Part shown: positions 17,742 to 26,914 of the stretch, piece by piece
How positions within the stretch are numbered: the first letter of the stretch is position 1
How the letters are laid out: every line of letters begins with the position of its first letter
NCBI GenBank assembly: GCA_003354055.1
Contig: PIVQ01000004.1
Span: forward strand, 1 to 52,710
DNA: 52,710 nucleotides
Origin: Desulfobacteraceae bacterium
GTDB lineage: Bacteria > Desulfobacterota > Desulfobacteria > Desulfobacterales > Desulfobacteraceae
Direction: 5' to 3'
The notes under the pieces: model-generated
What the model was told of the DNA's origin: nothing
Seen by the model: only the letters and a program-made list of their open reading frames with translations
The model's database searches: none
Made by a program: the position numbers and the translations under genes

Positions 17742-19007
17742 GTGTTTAATATTTCAACAATAAAACTCATCATAAAAAATATTATTTATCTGGTATCTGG
17801 AAATGCCTTAACCCTGATTATCGGCTTTTTTTTCAATATCTATATTGCGAAAACCCTCGGCACTTCGGAATATGGCGTCTTTAACACGGTTGAGGCGTTC
17901 ACCGCCTTGTTCGGATTTCTCATCTTTGACGGCTACCAGAGAGTTGCCGTGCGGGAAGCCTGCAAAAACCAGGAAACCCTTCGTCAGGTCATCGAGAATA
18001 TCCTCGGTATTAAAACCCTGTTCTCCCTTGGGGCTGTTTTCGCCGTGTTTTGCTCAACCGCTTTTTTCAACTACACCGATACCATCACCCTGTATATTTA
18101 CATATTTTCCTTCAACCTTCTATTCGGCAGCATCTCCATCATGCTGGAGGTTGTGTATCATTCACACTCCGAAATGAAATATATTGCTTATACAAAACTG
18201 TGCCACAAATTGGTCTATATCCTGCCTTCGGGTGTTATTATCTGGTTTGGCGGAGGGGTTGAGTACCTGATTATCTGTTTCACTTTGTCCACATTCATCA
18301 ATATTTTTATCAACCTGTATATTGTAAAAAGGGTATTTTCCATTGAATTCTCATTAAAAAGCATTCTCTCTTCAACATTCAACGCCTCTTTTTTCAGGCA
18401 GGCCCTTGTTTTTTCTCTTCTGGGATTTATCGGCTATTTCCACCGGACAATAGACATTACCATGCTTTCGTGGATGACCTCGTCCTCAGAGGTTGGACTG
18501 TATGCCGCAGCCAGTAAACTCATCATGCCTGTGCACCTCATCGGCAAAATGGCCAAAGTTGCATTTTTTCCACAATTCGTGGAAACCTTTACCGCAAAAA
18601 AACAGGTTAAGGCCATTGAGCTTTTCAAAATTTCCGGCATCATCGGAATACTTATATTACCGGTATCCATTCTGATCTCAACATACTCAGATCAAATTAT
18701 CCTGTATACATTTGGAACCGATTTCTCAGGATCTGTCGATATCTTACGCTACCTTGCCTGGATAATTCCATTTGGACTTCTCCCGCTCCCCTTTGTACTT
18801 GCGGGCACTGCAAACCATCATGAACAAAAAATGCTGTTACCCAATATTTTAAGGTCTTCATGCAATGTCATTTTAAACTATGTGTTAATTAAGAAGTATG
18901 GGTATATGGGAGCGGTATACTCAACCATGGGGACGTATTTATGGTTTCAGACTTTTATTATCGGATATCTGTATTACATATTAAAAAAAGCCGGCAATAT
19001 CACTTAA
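17742..19007 (+). CDS. Wzx-type polysaccharide flippase (MOP superfamily)
   Basis: A membrane protein of about 421 residues with 12 or so predicted transmembrane segments, of the MATE/MOP oligosaccharide flippase type. It opens with a helix containing LIIGFFFNIYIAKTLG and the conserved GTSEYGVFNT segment. It would flip the undecaprenyl-linked repeat unit to the periplasm for polymerisation by the Wzy-like protein at 36276-37556. I prefer the GTG at 17742 over the in-frame TTG at 17736, because the latter overlaps the preceding stop and leaves no ribosome-binding site. Length and topology are normal for the family. Confidence 0.88.
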   Translation: MFNISTIKLIIKNIIYLVSGNALTLIIGFFFNIYIAKTLGTSEYGVFNTVEAFTALFGFLIFDGYQRVAVREACKNQETLRQVIENILGIKTLFSLGAVFAVFCSTAFFNYTDTITLYIYIFSFNLLFGSISIMLEVVYHSHSEMKYIAYTKLCHKLVYILPSGVIIWFGGGVEYLIICFTLSTFINIFINLYIVKRVFSIEFSLKSILSSTFNASFFRQALVFSLLGFIGYFHRTIDITMLSWMTSSSEVGLYAAASKLIMPVHLIGKMAKVAFFPQFVETFTAKKQVKAIELFKISGIIGILILPVSILISTYSDQIILYTFGTDFSGSVDILRYLAWIIPFGLLPLPFVLAGTANHHEQKMLLPNILRSSCNVILNYVLIKKYGYMGAVYSTMGTYLWFQTFIIGYLYYILKKAGNIT

Positions 19008-19065
19008 TACACACGGGATGAAATACAAGACTGCTATTATTTCCCCCTGAAAAATCGGAGGACCA

Positions 19066-19767
19066 GTGCTAAAACGAGTTATCAAATGGATATTAAAACA
19101 ATCAGGGTATGAGATTAGAAAAAGGGATTATTCAGTCCAAAAAAAGGATTATTTTCAACTTTATGCCTATACAAAAAAAGACGGATCATTTGACTACAAT
19201 GCCTATAAACAGATTCAGGAAAAAGGCAACAAGAGAAAGCTCGAAGCGACATGGGCTATGGAGGAAAATATTGCATTTTTATCCGATTTTCTCAAAACCC
19301 GTCTGGGGAAAATTCAGTTCGGTATCTGCCACGGCACCCGGAGTGGAAAAGAGCAGGCCTGGTTTAACAAATACGTGGGGTGTGAGGTGCTGGGCACTGA
19401 AATATCCGATACTGCGGAAAACTATAAGAACACCATCCAATGGGACTTTCATAAGACCAAACCCGAATGGAAGGGAAATGTAGATTTTATCTACAGCAAT
19501 TCCTTTGACCACAGCTATGATCCTGAAAAGTGCCTCAATGCATGGATGAGCTGTCTTAAACCCGGCGGACTCTGCATTATAGAGCATTCATCAGCAAATG
19601 AAAAAGCAAGGGAACTGGATCCTTTTGGTGTTGATATCGCCCATATGCCCTATCTGGTTCTGACCTGGGCAAAAGGGAAATATTGCATAAGGGAAATCAT
19701 TGACACCCCTGCGAAGCCGACAATCTTGGAATACTCTTATTTTGTGATAATCCAAAATATTGAATAA
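19066..19767 (+). CDS. SAM-dependent methyltransferase-like protein
   Basis: A 233-residue class I methyltransferase-like protein. The SAM-binding region is unusual: FGICHGTRSGKEQAWF in place of a canonical D-x-G-x-G, followed by VLGTEIS. The motif-IV/post-motif region is more typical (DFIYSNSFDHSYDPEKCL and LKPGGLCIIEHSS). The first 50 residues are lysine-rich and may pack on the membrane or on a partner. The GTG start has a strong GGAGG four bases upstream. It probably methylates a sugar of the EPS, but this is inferred from context. It might be a related enzyme that binds SAM poorly. Confidence 0.7.
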   Translation: MLKRVIKWILKQSGYEIRKRDYSVQKKDYFQLYAYTKKDGSFDYNAYKQIQEKGNKRKLEATWAMEENIAFLSDFLKTRLGKIQFGICHGTRSGKEQAWFNKYVGCEVLGTEISDTAENYKNTIQWDFHKTKPEWKGNVDFIYSNSFDHSYDPEKCLNAWMSCLKPGGLCIIEHSSANEKARELDPFGVDIAHMPYLVLTWAKGKYCIREIIDTPAKPTILEYSYFVIIQNIE

Positions 19768-19815
19768 AACTTTGCCCTACTAAACAACCTCAATATCGGG
19801 GTAAGGGATCAGATC

Positions 19816-20550
19816 ATGTTTAAAAATTTTATTCCCGGTCGACTAAAACAGTGGTGGCTTTTGAATAAAGAACTCACTGCCTGTGAAAACTTTGACAGGC
19901 GACAACTCAGCCGGACCTACGGCCAGATCATCGATCAAATTGACACCACCGCCCTTGAAAGTTTTTTTTCGGACAGTACCCCCGCCCTTAAAAAAAATAC
20001 TGTTGCCGCACCCAAATATTATAATTACAAAAGGTGGCTGAAAGTAAATATCATAAGGGCGGCACGTTACGACCTCCATATGAGAAAAAATCTAGATATC
20101 CTTGATCTGGGGTGCGGGCCAGGCTGGTTTTTAAGAGTCTGCAGCCATTTTGGCCACAGACCTCAGGGGCTGGATATTGCTCTGGAAGAACTTGTCCCTG
20201 AGGATAAAGATGTTTACCGGAAACTCCCGGAATTACTCAAATGCGACCACAGAATATCAAGACATCGGGTCCAACCTTTCACCCCCATTGACATAAACGG
20301 ATCTTTTGATGTTATAACTGGTTTTCAAGTCTGCTTTAACAACCATAGAAAAAAAGATGTATGGGGAATTAAGGAATGGGACTATTTCATAAAAGATCTT
20401 AAACACCGGCTCAACAAAAATGGGAAAATCATTTTGGAGCTTAATGCAGACAAGTTAAACTATCCCGACGGGCCTTACTATGATAAAAAACTTCAGGATT
20501 TGTTTTCAAAACATGGAAGGATTGATGAATACCGGCTTTTAATGGAATAA
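19816..20550 (+). CDS. Class I SAM-dependent methyltransferase
   Basis: 244 residues with a canonical SAM motif I, LDILDLGCGPGWFLRVC (about residues 94-110), and motif II ending in GLDIALEEL. A basic N-terminal extension of about 90 residues precedes the fold. The later motif (FDVITGFQVCFNN) and the strand KIILELNADKLNY fit a small-molecule or sugar methyltransferase. It lies just after another methyltransferase-like gene, so the polymer may carry methyl ethers or methyl esters. The target is unknown. Confidence 0.82.
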   Translation: MFKNFIPGRLKQWWLLNKELTACENFDRRQLSRTYGQIIDQIDTTALESFFSDSTPALKKNTVAAPKYYNYKRWLKVNIIRAARYDLHMRKNLDILDLGCGPGWFLRVCSHFGHRPQGLDIALEELVPEDKDVYRKLPELLKCDHRISRHRVQPFTPIDINGSFDVITGFQVCFNNHRKKDVWGIKEWDYFIKDLKHRLNKNGKIILELNADKLNYPDGPYYDKKLQDLFSKHGRIDEYRLLME

Positions 20551-20615
20551 ACTCAAGTTGAACCCCAAAACGTTCCATAGAATAAACGGAATCGAAAAAT
20601 GTTAATAATCCATCA

Positions 20616-22355
20616 ATGAAATCGAAATTAGATATAATTATTATCGCCCTTTTAGTGAGTATCTGCGTATTGCTTATCCTGATCACGTGGACGCTCAATG
20701 GCAAAAAACTGCCTAAACATTCCGACCCTGAAAATGTGATCAGCAAAATGGCACAAAAACAAACAGCCAAAGATGCGCCCCCCCAACAAACCACGAATTC
20801 AAAACCCAGATCCTACTATTTTGACAGTACAAGTGGCAGTAACTATTTTTCAGGTACCAGCGCATCCACGGCCTGGAGAGATATTTTAAAACTCAAACAG
20901 GAAAAAATAGTTCCCGGAACCCGCATCCTTCTGAAAAGAGGATCAAGGTGGCGCGTCCCACTCCACATCCGGGGAGGGGGGACAACACAACAGCCGGTCA
21001 TTGTTGAAGCCTATGGCCGTGGTGACATCCCACTGATAGACCTTGGAAATCAATTCCCAACCGGTCTCATGGTGTACCATTCAAATATCCGTGTATCCAA
21101 CCTTAGAATAGAGAATTCAAAAAAAAACGGAGTCTCTGTGGCACAGACGGGGGGAATCAGGAATATCCTGCTCAGCAACCTTATGATATATAACGCCGGG
21201 CTAAACGGGATAGGTGTCAGCCTGGGCGGCAACAATATTCGCATCCGCAACTGTTATATTGAAAACTCAAAAAACAACGGGATCGCTCTCCTTGGCTCCA
21301 AGGAAAACAAACTCGGCAATGTCGTGATTTCAGACTGCCATATAAAGAAAACAGGCAGCAATGACGGTATAACCGTCCACCTGGCCAAAAGAGCTCTTAC
21401 ACCGGGATCGAATTTTCTCATTGAAAATACGACGGCAGAACTATGCAATGAGCAGGGATTTGACATCACTGCAGGAAAAAATATCCTTCTCCTGAACAAC
21501 AGATCCCGGCAGAACAATGCCGGTGGAGTCGTTGTCGGTGGTGTTGCCGAAAATGTCACCATCAGGCACCATATCAGCATTGACGAACCCACTGAGAAAA
21601 AATCTGCGGCAATAAACATTAACAGCAAGGCTAAAAACGTAAGACTGATACAGAGCCTTATTAAGGGAAACGGTTACCATCTGCTGAGAATAAATGCCAG
21701 TGATGTGGCTGTTTACAATAATACATTTGTGTGGAATGGAGGAAGTTCGCCCTGGGACTTGTCCGGGAAAACCGAAAATATTTATTTGTTCAATAATATA
21801 CTCTATTCAAAACAAAATAAAATGAGCCGTATCCGTTTTCTAGAAAAAGACAGGCCACCCGATCATAAAAGCTTTTACCTTGATCACAACCTGTACTACA
21901 TCGCGGGAAAAGCAGTGGCATTTTACCATAACAACAAAAATTACACCTTTGAAACCTATCAAAAAAAATTCAATATAGAATCAGCCAGCAAATCAAAAAA
22001 TCCTGAGTTCATAGCCCCTTTAATAGATAATTACCAATTGAAGAAGACCTCTCCTGCAATTAATTCAGGCAGGTTTTTGGGCAAACTGACACAGGGTAAA
22101 AAATCAAACCAGCTCAGAGTTGAAAATGCCTTGTTTTTCTACAAGGGTCCTACACCGCAGACCCGTCAGCAGATCTGGCTCACAAAAGAGGAAAAATTAT
22201 TGTCCGTTCTGGATATTGATTATATCCATCAAATTATAACGGTGAACAAACCTGTAGCCCCCACGGGCCAGGAGAGCCTGAGCATCTTTGCCAACGAATC
22301 CCGACAGGACTTAGGAGCATATGGATATGGAGACCGCCTTGAATCAGGCCAATAA
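20616..22355 (+). CDS. Membrane-anchored right-handed parallel beta-helix protein (lyase/epimerase-like)
   Basis: 579 residues. A short cytoplasmic N-terminus and one membrane helix (about residues 4-26, LDIIIIALLVSICVLLILIT) are followed by a linker and a periplasmic domain. The domain opens with YYFDSTSGSNYFSGTSASTA, the start typical of secreted pectate-lyase-like proteins. The middle has repeated N-x-I/V-R/L-I-x-N-C/S turns typical of parallel beta-helices (for example NIRIRNCYIENSKNNGIALL). Such proteins in EPS loci are polysaccharide lyases or C5-epimerases (AlgG and AlgE use this fold). With an AlgD-like enzyme downstream, a uronate epimerase or lyase acting on the growing polymer is reasonable, but no catalytic motif can be fixed by eye. 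Its end overlaps the next gene by 35 bases. Confidence 0.75.
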   Translation: MKSKLDIIIIALLVSICVLLILITWTLNGKKLPKHSDPENVISKMAQKQTAKDAPPQQTTNSKPRSYYFDSTSGSNYFSGTSASTAWRDILKLKQEKIVPGTRILLKRGSRWRVPLHIRGGGTTQQPVIVEAYGRGDIPLIDLGNQFPTGLMVYHSNIRVSNLRIENSKKNGVSVAQTGGIRNILLSNLMIYNAGLNGIGVSLGGNNIRIRNCYIENSKNNGIALLGSKENKLGNVVISDCHIKKTGSNDGITVHLAKRALTPGSNFLIENTTAELCNEQGFDITAGKNILLLNNRSRQNNAGGVVVGGVAENVTIRHHISIDEPTEKKSAAININSKAKNVRLIQSLIKGNGYHLLRINASDVAVYNNTFVWNGGSSPWDLSGKTENIYLFNNILYSKQNKMSRIRFLEKDRPPDHKSFYLDHNLYYIAGKAVAFYHNNKNYTFETYQKKFNIESASKSKNPEFIAPLIDNYQLKKTSPAINSGRFLGKLTQGKKSNQLRVENALFFYKGPTPQTRQQIWLTKEEKLLSVLDIDYIHQIITVNKPVAPTGQESLSIFANESRQDLGAYGYGDRLESGQ

Positions 22356-23256
22356 AAAAAAAGTAATTTTCATAGGCGGCAGTTCTTATAGCGGTTCAAC
22401 CATGTTGGACATGATGATATCCAACACCTGTGAAGGATTCTCAGCCGGCGAAGTAGAATTTTTGTTTCAGCCGTTAAGACCCCACCATTACTCCCCGGAA
22501 TGCGGATGCGGAGATACGGAATGTACTCTTTGGCATGATGTATACCGCGCCGGGGCAAACCGACTTTATAAAACAATATTTAGACGCTTTGAAAATATCA
22601 CATTTATCGTGGATTCAAGTAAAGACCCATGGTGGTTTTTAAAACAATCCAGAAGCTTGAAAAGACAAAATATTGATGTCTTTCATATCTTGATATGGAA
22701 AGAACCCGAAGCTTTTTCTCATTCCAAGCTGAAACGGAGACAAAAAGAGTGGCGAAAATCCTGGGTAAATTATCACCGCCTATATTTCTCACTTATCAAA
22801 GACTATACTTGCATTCCGTATAAAACTCTTGCCCGGGACCCTGAAAAGACATTGTCGGATTTATGCTTGAATATTGGTTTGCCCTTTCGCAACGGCCAGG
22901 AGCGGTTCTGGGAAAAAAAACACCATACCCTGTTCGGAAACAATTCGACAAAATACCATATTCGGGGAGATCAGACCCTGACCGCAAACAAAAGCGCCAT
23001 GGAACAAAACTTAAAAAGACATGACTATAGGTCCATTTACTATGAAAACAAATACCAGAGTGAATTACCCCAGACCATCCGTCAGGCGATTAAAACGGAT
23101 GAGCAAATACAAAAGATCTATTCTGCATTACGGAACAGACACACACCGGATAACTCAATAAAATTTTCACCTGCCCGCCTTATGGCAGATCAGGTGGTGA
23201 CATTGATCAGGGCACTTCTGGGAAGAACCATAGGACGGTACTGGCGTTGGAGATAG
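22321..23256 (+). CDS. Sulfotransferase family protein
   Basis: 311 residues. The PAPS loop is VIFIGGSSYSGSTMLDMMIS near residues 15-34, followed by VDSSKDPWWFL and a central FHILIWKEPEAFSHSKLKR segment where the 3'-phosphate site should be. That segment is more divergent than in the other two sulfotransferases here (no R-D-P/G-R). A CGCGDTEC stretch at 60-67 has clustered cysteines and may bind a metal. Translation can start at either ATG 22321 or ATG 22327, both served by AGGAG at 22312. The gene overlaps the beta-helix gene by 35 bases and its stop overlaps the TTG start of the next sulfotransferase. Confidence 0.78.
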   Translation: MDMETALNQANKKKVIFIGGSSYSGSTMLDMMISNTCEGFSAGEVEFLFQPLRPHHYSPECGCGDTECTLWHDVYRAGANRLYKTIFRRFENITFIVDSSKDPWWFLKQSRSLKRQNIDVFHILIWKEPEAFSHSKLKRRQKEWRKSWVNYHRLYFSLIKDYTCIPYKTLARDPEKTLSDLCLNIGLPFRNGQERFWEKKHHTLFGNNSTKYHIRGDQTLTANKSAMEQNLKRHDYRSIYYENKYQSELPQTIRQAIKTDEQIQKIYSALRNRHTPDNSIKFSPARLMADQVVTLIRALLGRTIGRYWRWR

Positions 23257-24233
23257 AAAAAAATACATATGAATTCCCCCCGCTTTTTATTATCGGTATG
23301 CCCAGAAGCGGGACCAAGTTATTAAGAGGGCTTCTAAACGGCCACTCCCAGATTTCCATTCTCAATATCGAAACCGAATTCCTTCCCCATTGGGTTCGCC
23401 ATTGGGAGACCTGGCGGGTATCCACCGGCCGATATGAAGATTTTCTTGAATTCTCCCTTAAGGTAGACTCGCTTCCCTATTTTATCTATATGGCTGAGAG
23501 AAATTCGCTTATCAGTGCAGACACCTGGTTTAAAAGTTGTGATGAATTTACTGTTTCAGGGGTTTTTGAATCCTTGGCCCGCCATGATTCCAATGCCGGG
23601 CCAGGGATGATCTGGGGGGATAAATCCCCAGGCTATATCCGGCATATCCCGGTTTTGAAACAGCTGTTCCCAAGGGCAAAAATCATTCATATCATCAGGG
23701 ATGTGAGAGACTACTGCCTGTCCATGAACCAGGCCTGGGGTAAAAATATAAAAAGGGCTGCCCACAGATGGGTTTCAGATATTCAAAAGGCCAGAAAAGA
23801 CAGTCGGCAGATTCAAGAAGATTACCTTGAAATAAATTTTGAAGACCTCATTGAGGAAACTGAATCCGTTTTGGACAAGGTCTGCTGTTTTCTGAATATT
23901 GACTATCAATCCCGGATGCTCCAATTATCAACCCCCACTGAAAATCTTGGGAATGCCAGGGGGCTCACCGGAATCCTGAAACAGAACAAAAATAAATACA
24001 AAACCCTTCTTTCTGGCGCAGATCAAAAAAGTGTTGAGCAGATATCCCAGACCCTGCTCCGGGAACTGGGATATGAGTGCTCGCCCCACACTGCCATCAA
24101 ACATCTGAGTAAAGCGGAACTACTCTTTTATCAAGCTGTCGACGGCATTAATCTTTTGCGATTCAGGGCAAGCAATCAAGGCCTTCTTAACGCACTGAGA
24201 TTCTATACCAATGCTTTCAGACAGAAGAAGTAA
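23247..24233 (+). CDS. Sulfotransferase (PAPS-dependent)
   Basis: 328 residues. The PAPS-binding loop is IIGMPRSGTKLLRGLLNGHS (about residues 15-34), and the second motif, IIHIIRDVRDYCLSMNQAWG, lies near the middle, both close to consensus. It is a cytoplasmic-type enzyme without a signal peptide. The start is TTG at 23247, overlapping the previous stop by 10 bases; the first internal Met (residue 17) would cut into the PAPS loop, so the upstream TTG is preferred. With the two other sulfotransferases, it predicts sulfation at more than one position of the repeat unit. Confidence 0.87.
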   Translation: MEIEKNTYEFPPLFIIGMPRSGTKLLRGLLNGHSQISILNIETEFLPHWVRHWETWRVSTGRYEDFLEFSLKVDSLPYFIYMAERNSLISADTWFKSCDEFTVSGVFESLARHDSNAGPGMIWGDKSPGYIRHIPVLKQLFPRAKIIHIIRDVRDYCLSMNQAWGKNIKRAAHRWVSDIQKARKDSRQIQEDYLEINFEDLIEETESVLDKVCCFLNIDYQSRMLQLSTPTENLGNARGLTGILKQNKNKYKTLLSGADQKSVEQISQTLLRELGYECSPHTAIKHLSKAELLFYQAVDGINLLRFRASNQGLLNALRFYTNAFRQKK

Positions 24234-24246
24234 TCACCGAAATGCC

Positions 24247-25338
24247 ATGAAAAAAAAACTACTGATCATTAATCAGAATCAATTCGGTTATCATTCAGAT
24301 ACCTATTACTATTGTAAATATTTGCGGAACACCTTTGATATCACGTATCTATGCTGGGACTACAAAAAAAGCAAAATATCACCGGGAACAACAAAGGTAA
24401 TCTATACGTCAAGAAACGGTAGCAAAACAGCCCGAAATCTCAGGTTTTTGATGAGAGCCGTTCGAGAAATCCGGAAATCTTATAATGTACATATAATAAA
24501 GTATTTCAGGGGATGCAGCCTTTTAAAACTAATCTATCCTCAAAAGGCTTTTCTACTGGACATCAGATCCGGAGCCGTGGGGACAAATCCTGTCAACCGG
24601 ATTTCATATGAATTAGGGGTCAGGATCGAACCTGTTTTTTTTGAAAACGTTTCCATAATATCCAAAGGCTTGGCTACAAAATTAGGCTTACTAAAAAAAG
24701 CGTTCATCCTACCTCTGGGTGCTGATAAAATTTCTGTAAAAACAAAGGCATTTGATTGTATGAGCCTGCTGTATGTCGGTACGTTGCAGGCCCGGAATAT
24801 TCATCAGGCGCTTCAGGGATATATAAAGTTCCATCATGAATACCACAGACAGATAAACCTGAAATTTACAATCGTCGGCAGTGGGTTCGGGAAAGAGGAA
24901 AACCGGTTAAAAGAAATAGCCGGCAAGGCAAACGTAAACGATTCCGTTTCAATTACAGGTCATATCCCCCATGATCAACTCCAAAGTTTCTTTGATTCCC
25001 ACAATATAGGTGTTTCCCACATTCCAAAAACAGATTTTTTTAATGTTCAGCCACCCACAAAAACGTTTGAATACCTTTTATCAGGGATGCCGGTTATTGC
25101 AACCGACACCTTTGAAAATCATGCTGTCATTACCCTGGATAACGGAATTTTGATTAATGATTCATCCGGAGATTTTTACAAAGGGCTTATCCGAATGTAT
25201 GAAAACCTGAGCAAATATGATTCAAATGCAATTCGGTTGAATGCCCAACCCTATACCTGGCGCAAAATTGTCGCAGGACTGCAATCAAAGTTAATCAGAA
25301 TACAAACCCGAGCGGAAAACGGTGATCTGAAACGGTAA
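24247..25338 (+). CDS. GT4-family glycosyltransferase
   Basis: About 363 residues from ATG 24247 (MKKKLLIINQNQFG); an in-frame ATG at 24211 lies inside the preceding gene and is less likely. GT-B features are visible in the C-terminal half: LLYVGTLQARNIHQALQGYI, FTIVGSGFGKEENRLKEIAG and TKTFEYLLSGMPVIATDTFE. The last of these is the variant donor-site block seen when the E-x7-E motif is replaced. The N-terminal acceptor domain is more divergent. It would add one sugar to the lipid-linked precursor. Confidence 0.82.
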   Translation: MKKKLLIINQNQFGYHSDTYYYCKYLRNTFDITYLCWDYKKSKISPGTTKVIYTSRNGSKTARNLRFLMRAVREIRKSYNVHIIKYFRGCSLLKLIYPQKAFLLDIRSGAVGTNPVNRISYELGVRIEPVFFENVSIISKGLATKLGLLKKAFILPLGADKISVKTKAFDCMSLLYVGTLQARNIHQALQGYIKFHHEYHRQINLKFTIVGSGFGKEENRLKEIAGKANVNDSVSITGHIPHDQLQSFFDSHNIGVSHIPKTDFFNVQPPTKTFEYLLSGMPVIATDTFENHAVITLDNGILINDSSGDFYKGLIRMYENLSKYDSNAIRLNAQPYTWRKIVAGLQSKLIRIQTRAENGDLKR

Positions 25339-25468
25339 TCCAAAAACCGATTGTTGATTTCTTGGGCAAGGCTGAGATATGGTCAGCGAGCTGCGGCAAA
25401 GCCCGGGGGGCAAACCTTTGACAGAAACAATTAAGGCGGTCGTTTAAGCTTTTCCATTGGAATAAATA

Positions 25469-26905
25469 ATGATTTTTAACTCTGTTGAATTCTGTATATT
25501 TTTACCCATTGTTTTCAGCGTATACTGGCTTGTTCCAAATCAAAACAAACAGATTCAGAATACAATACTTCTCATTTCCAGCTATATTTTCTACGGTTGG
25601 TGGGACATCCGTTTTCTTACACTAATTCTTCTAAGCTCGGTTGTTGATTTTCTGGTGGGATTAGGGCTACACCGTGCCTCAAAAAAAACTGAGAGGCAAT
25701 TGCTTTTGTTTACAAGCATCTTAGTCAATCTGGGAGTCTTGGGATTCTTTAAATATTTTAATTTTTTTCTTGATAATTTTGTTGCGGCATTTCGTTTTTT
25801 AGGGCAGCCCATCCAATTACAAGGTCTGGATATTATATTACCTGTCGGAATAAGTTTTTACACCTTTCAGACGCTTAGTTACTCCATAGACCTTTATAGG
25901 AGAAAAATAAAACCCACAAAAAATGTGATTGTTTTTTTTACCTTTGTCAGTTTTTTCCCCCAATTGATCGCAGGTCCCATTGAAAGGGCCACAACACTGC
26001 TGCCTCAATTCAAACAGAAAAGGACTTTTGATTATGGCTCTGCTGTTGACGGTATGCGACAAATCCTCTGGGGATTCTTTAAAAAAATGGTAATCGCGGA
26101 CAATTGTGCAAAATATGCCGACATAATTTTTTCAACGGCCTCAGACCACACCGGCAGCACACTCTTTCTTGGTGTCTTTTTCTTTGCATTTCAAATTTAT
26201 GGCGATTTTTCAGGATACTCGGATATTGCCATTGGGACCTCTCGGCTGTTCGGTTTCAACCTGACGAGGAATTTTGCTTTCCCCTATTTTTCCAGGGACA
26301 TCGCAGAGTTTTGGAGAAGATGGCATATTTCATTATCCTCATGGTTCAAAGACTATGTGTACATTCCTTTGGGTGGAAGCCGTTGTAGAACAGAACAAAA
26401 AATTTTAAACGTGTTCATTATTTTTCTGATCAGTGGATTTTGGCATGGTGCAAACTGGACATTTATCGCTTGGGGGGCCTTAAATTCACTATATTTTTTA
26501 CCGTTGCTGCTAAGTAATAAAAATCGACAAAATACAGACATCGTGGCACAAGGCCATCTGATTCCAAGCCTTAAAGATTGCCTACAAATCGGAGGAACTT
26601 TTTTATTAACTCTTATAGGATGGGTGTTTTTCAGAGCTGAATCTATTAAAGAAGCAATTACCTATTTAAACGGTTTGTTCTCTACTTCTTTTTTTACTCT
26701 GCCAGAGATCCTGCCCAAGGGACTGCTTATGATGGTTTTATTTTTCATTGCCAGCGAATGGCTGCAACGCGACAAACAGCATGGGTTGGTATTGAATACA
26801 ACCGTTTTTAAACGCCCACTGCGCTGGGGGATTTACTATGGAATCTGCCTGGCCATATTCAACTTCAGCGGCACCCAGAAAACTTTTATATATTTTCAAT
26901 TTTAA
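25469..26905 (+). CDS. MBOAT-family O-acyltransferase (AlgI-like)
   Basis: 478 residues with about ten predicted membrane helices. The family landmarks are clear: the YGDFSGYSDIAIGTSRLFGF block, FSRDIAEFWRRWHISLSSW, and FWHGANWTFIAWGALN with the catalytic histidine. In alginate acetylation AlgI passes acetyl groups across the inner membrane to periplasmic SGNH enzymes. This protein is slightly shorter than AlgI of Pseudomonas (about 520). The next gene encodes an SGNH-like protein, the expected partner. A 130-base gap precedes it, so it may be transcribed from its own promoter as well. Acetate is the likely acyl group, though other short acyl groups cannot be excluded. Confidence 0.92.
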   Translation: MIFNSVEFCIFLPIVFSVYWLVPNQNKQIQNTILLISSYIFYGWWDIRFLTLILLSSVVDFLVGLGLHRASKKTERQLLLFTSILVNLGVLGFFKYFNFFLDNFVAAFRFLGQPIQLQGLDIILPVGISFYTFQTLSYSIDLYRRKIKPTKNVIVFFTFVSFFPQLIAGPIERATTLLPQFKQKRTFDYGSAVDGMRQILWGFFKKMVIADNCAKYADIIFSTASDHTGSTLFLGVFFFAFQIYGDFSGYSDIAIGTSRLFGFNLTRNFAFPYFSRDIAEFWRRWHISLSSWFKDYVYIPLGGSRCRTEQKILNVFIIFLISGFWHGANWTFIAWGALNSLYFLPLLLSNKNRQNTDIVAQGHLIPSLKDCLQIGGTFLLTLIGWVFFRAESIKEAITYLNGLFSTSFFTLPEILPKGLLMMVLFFIASEWLQRDKQHGLVLNTTVFKRPLRWGIYYGICLAIFNFSGTQKTFIYFQF

Positions 26906-26914
26906 ACCTGCGCC

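Noticed and set aside
25339..25468. Riboswitch-like GGCAAAGCC and GGCAAACC words before the MBOAT gene
   Set aside because: The words resemble a c-di-GMP-I riboswitch but are in the wrong order, and the conserved 3' receptor stem is missing. I could not fold a known class. The stretch also reads partly as a short coding-like frame.
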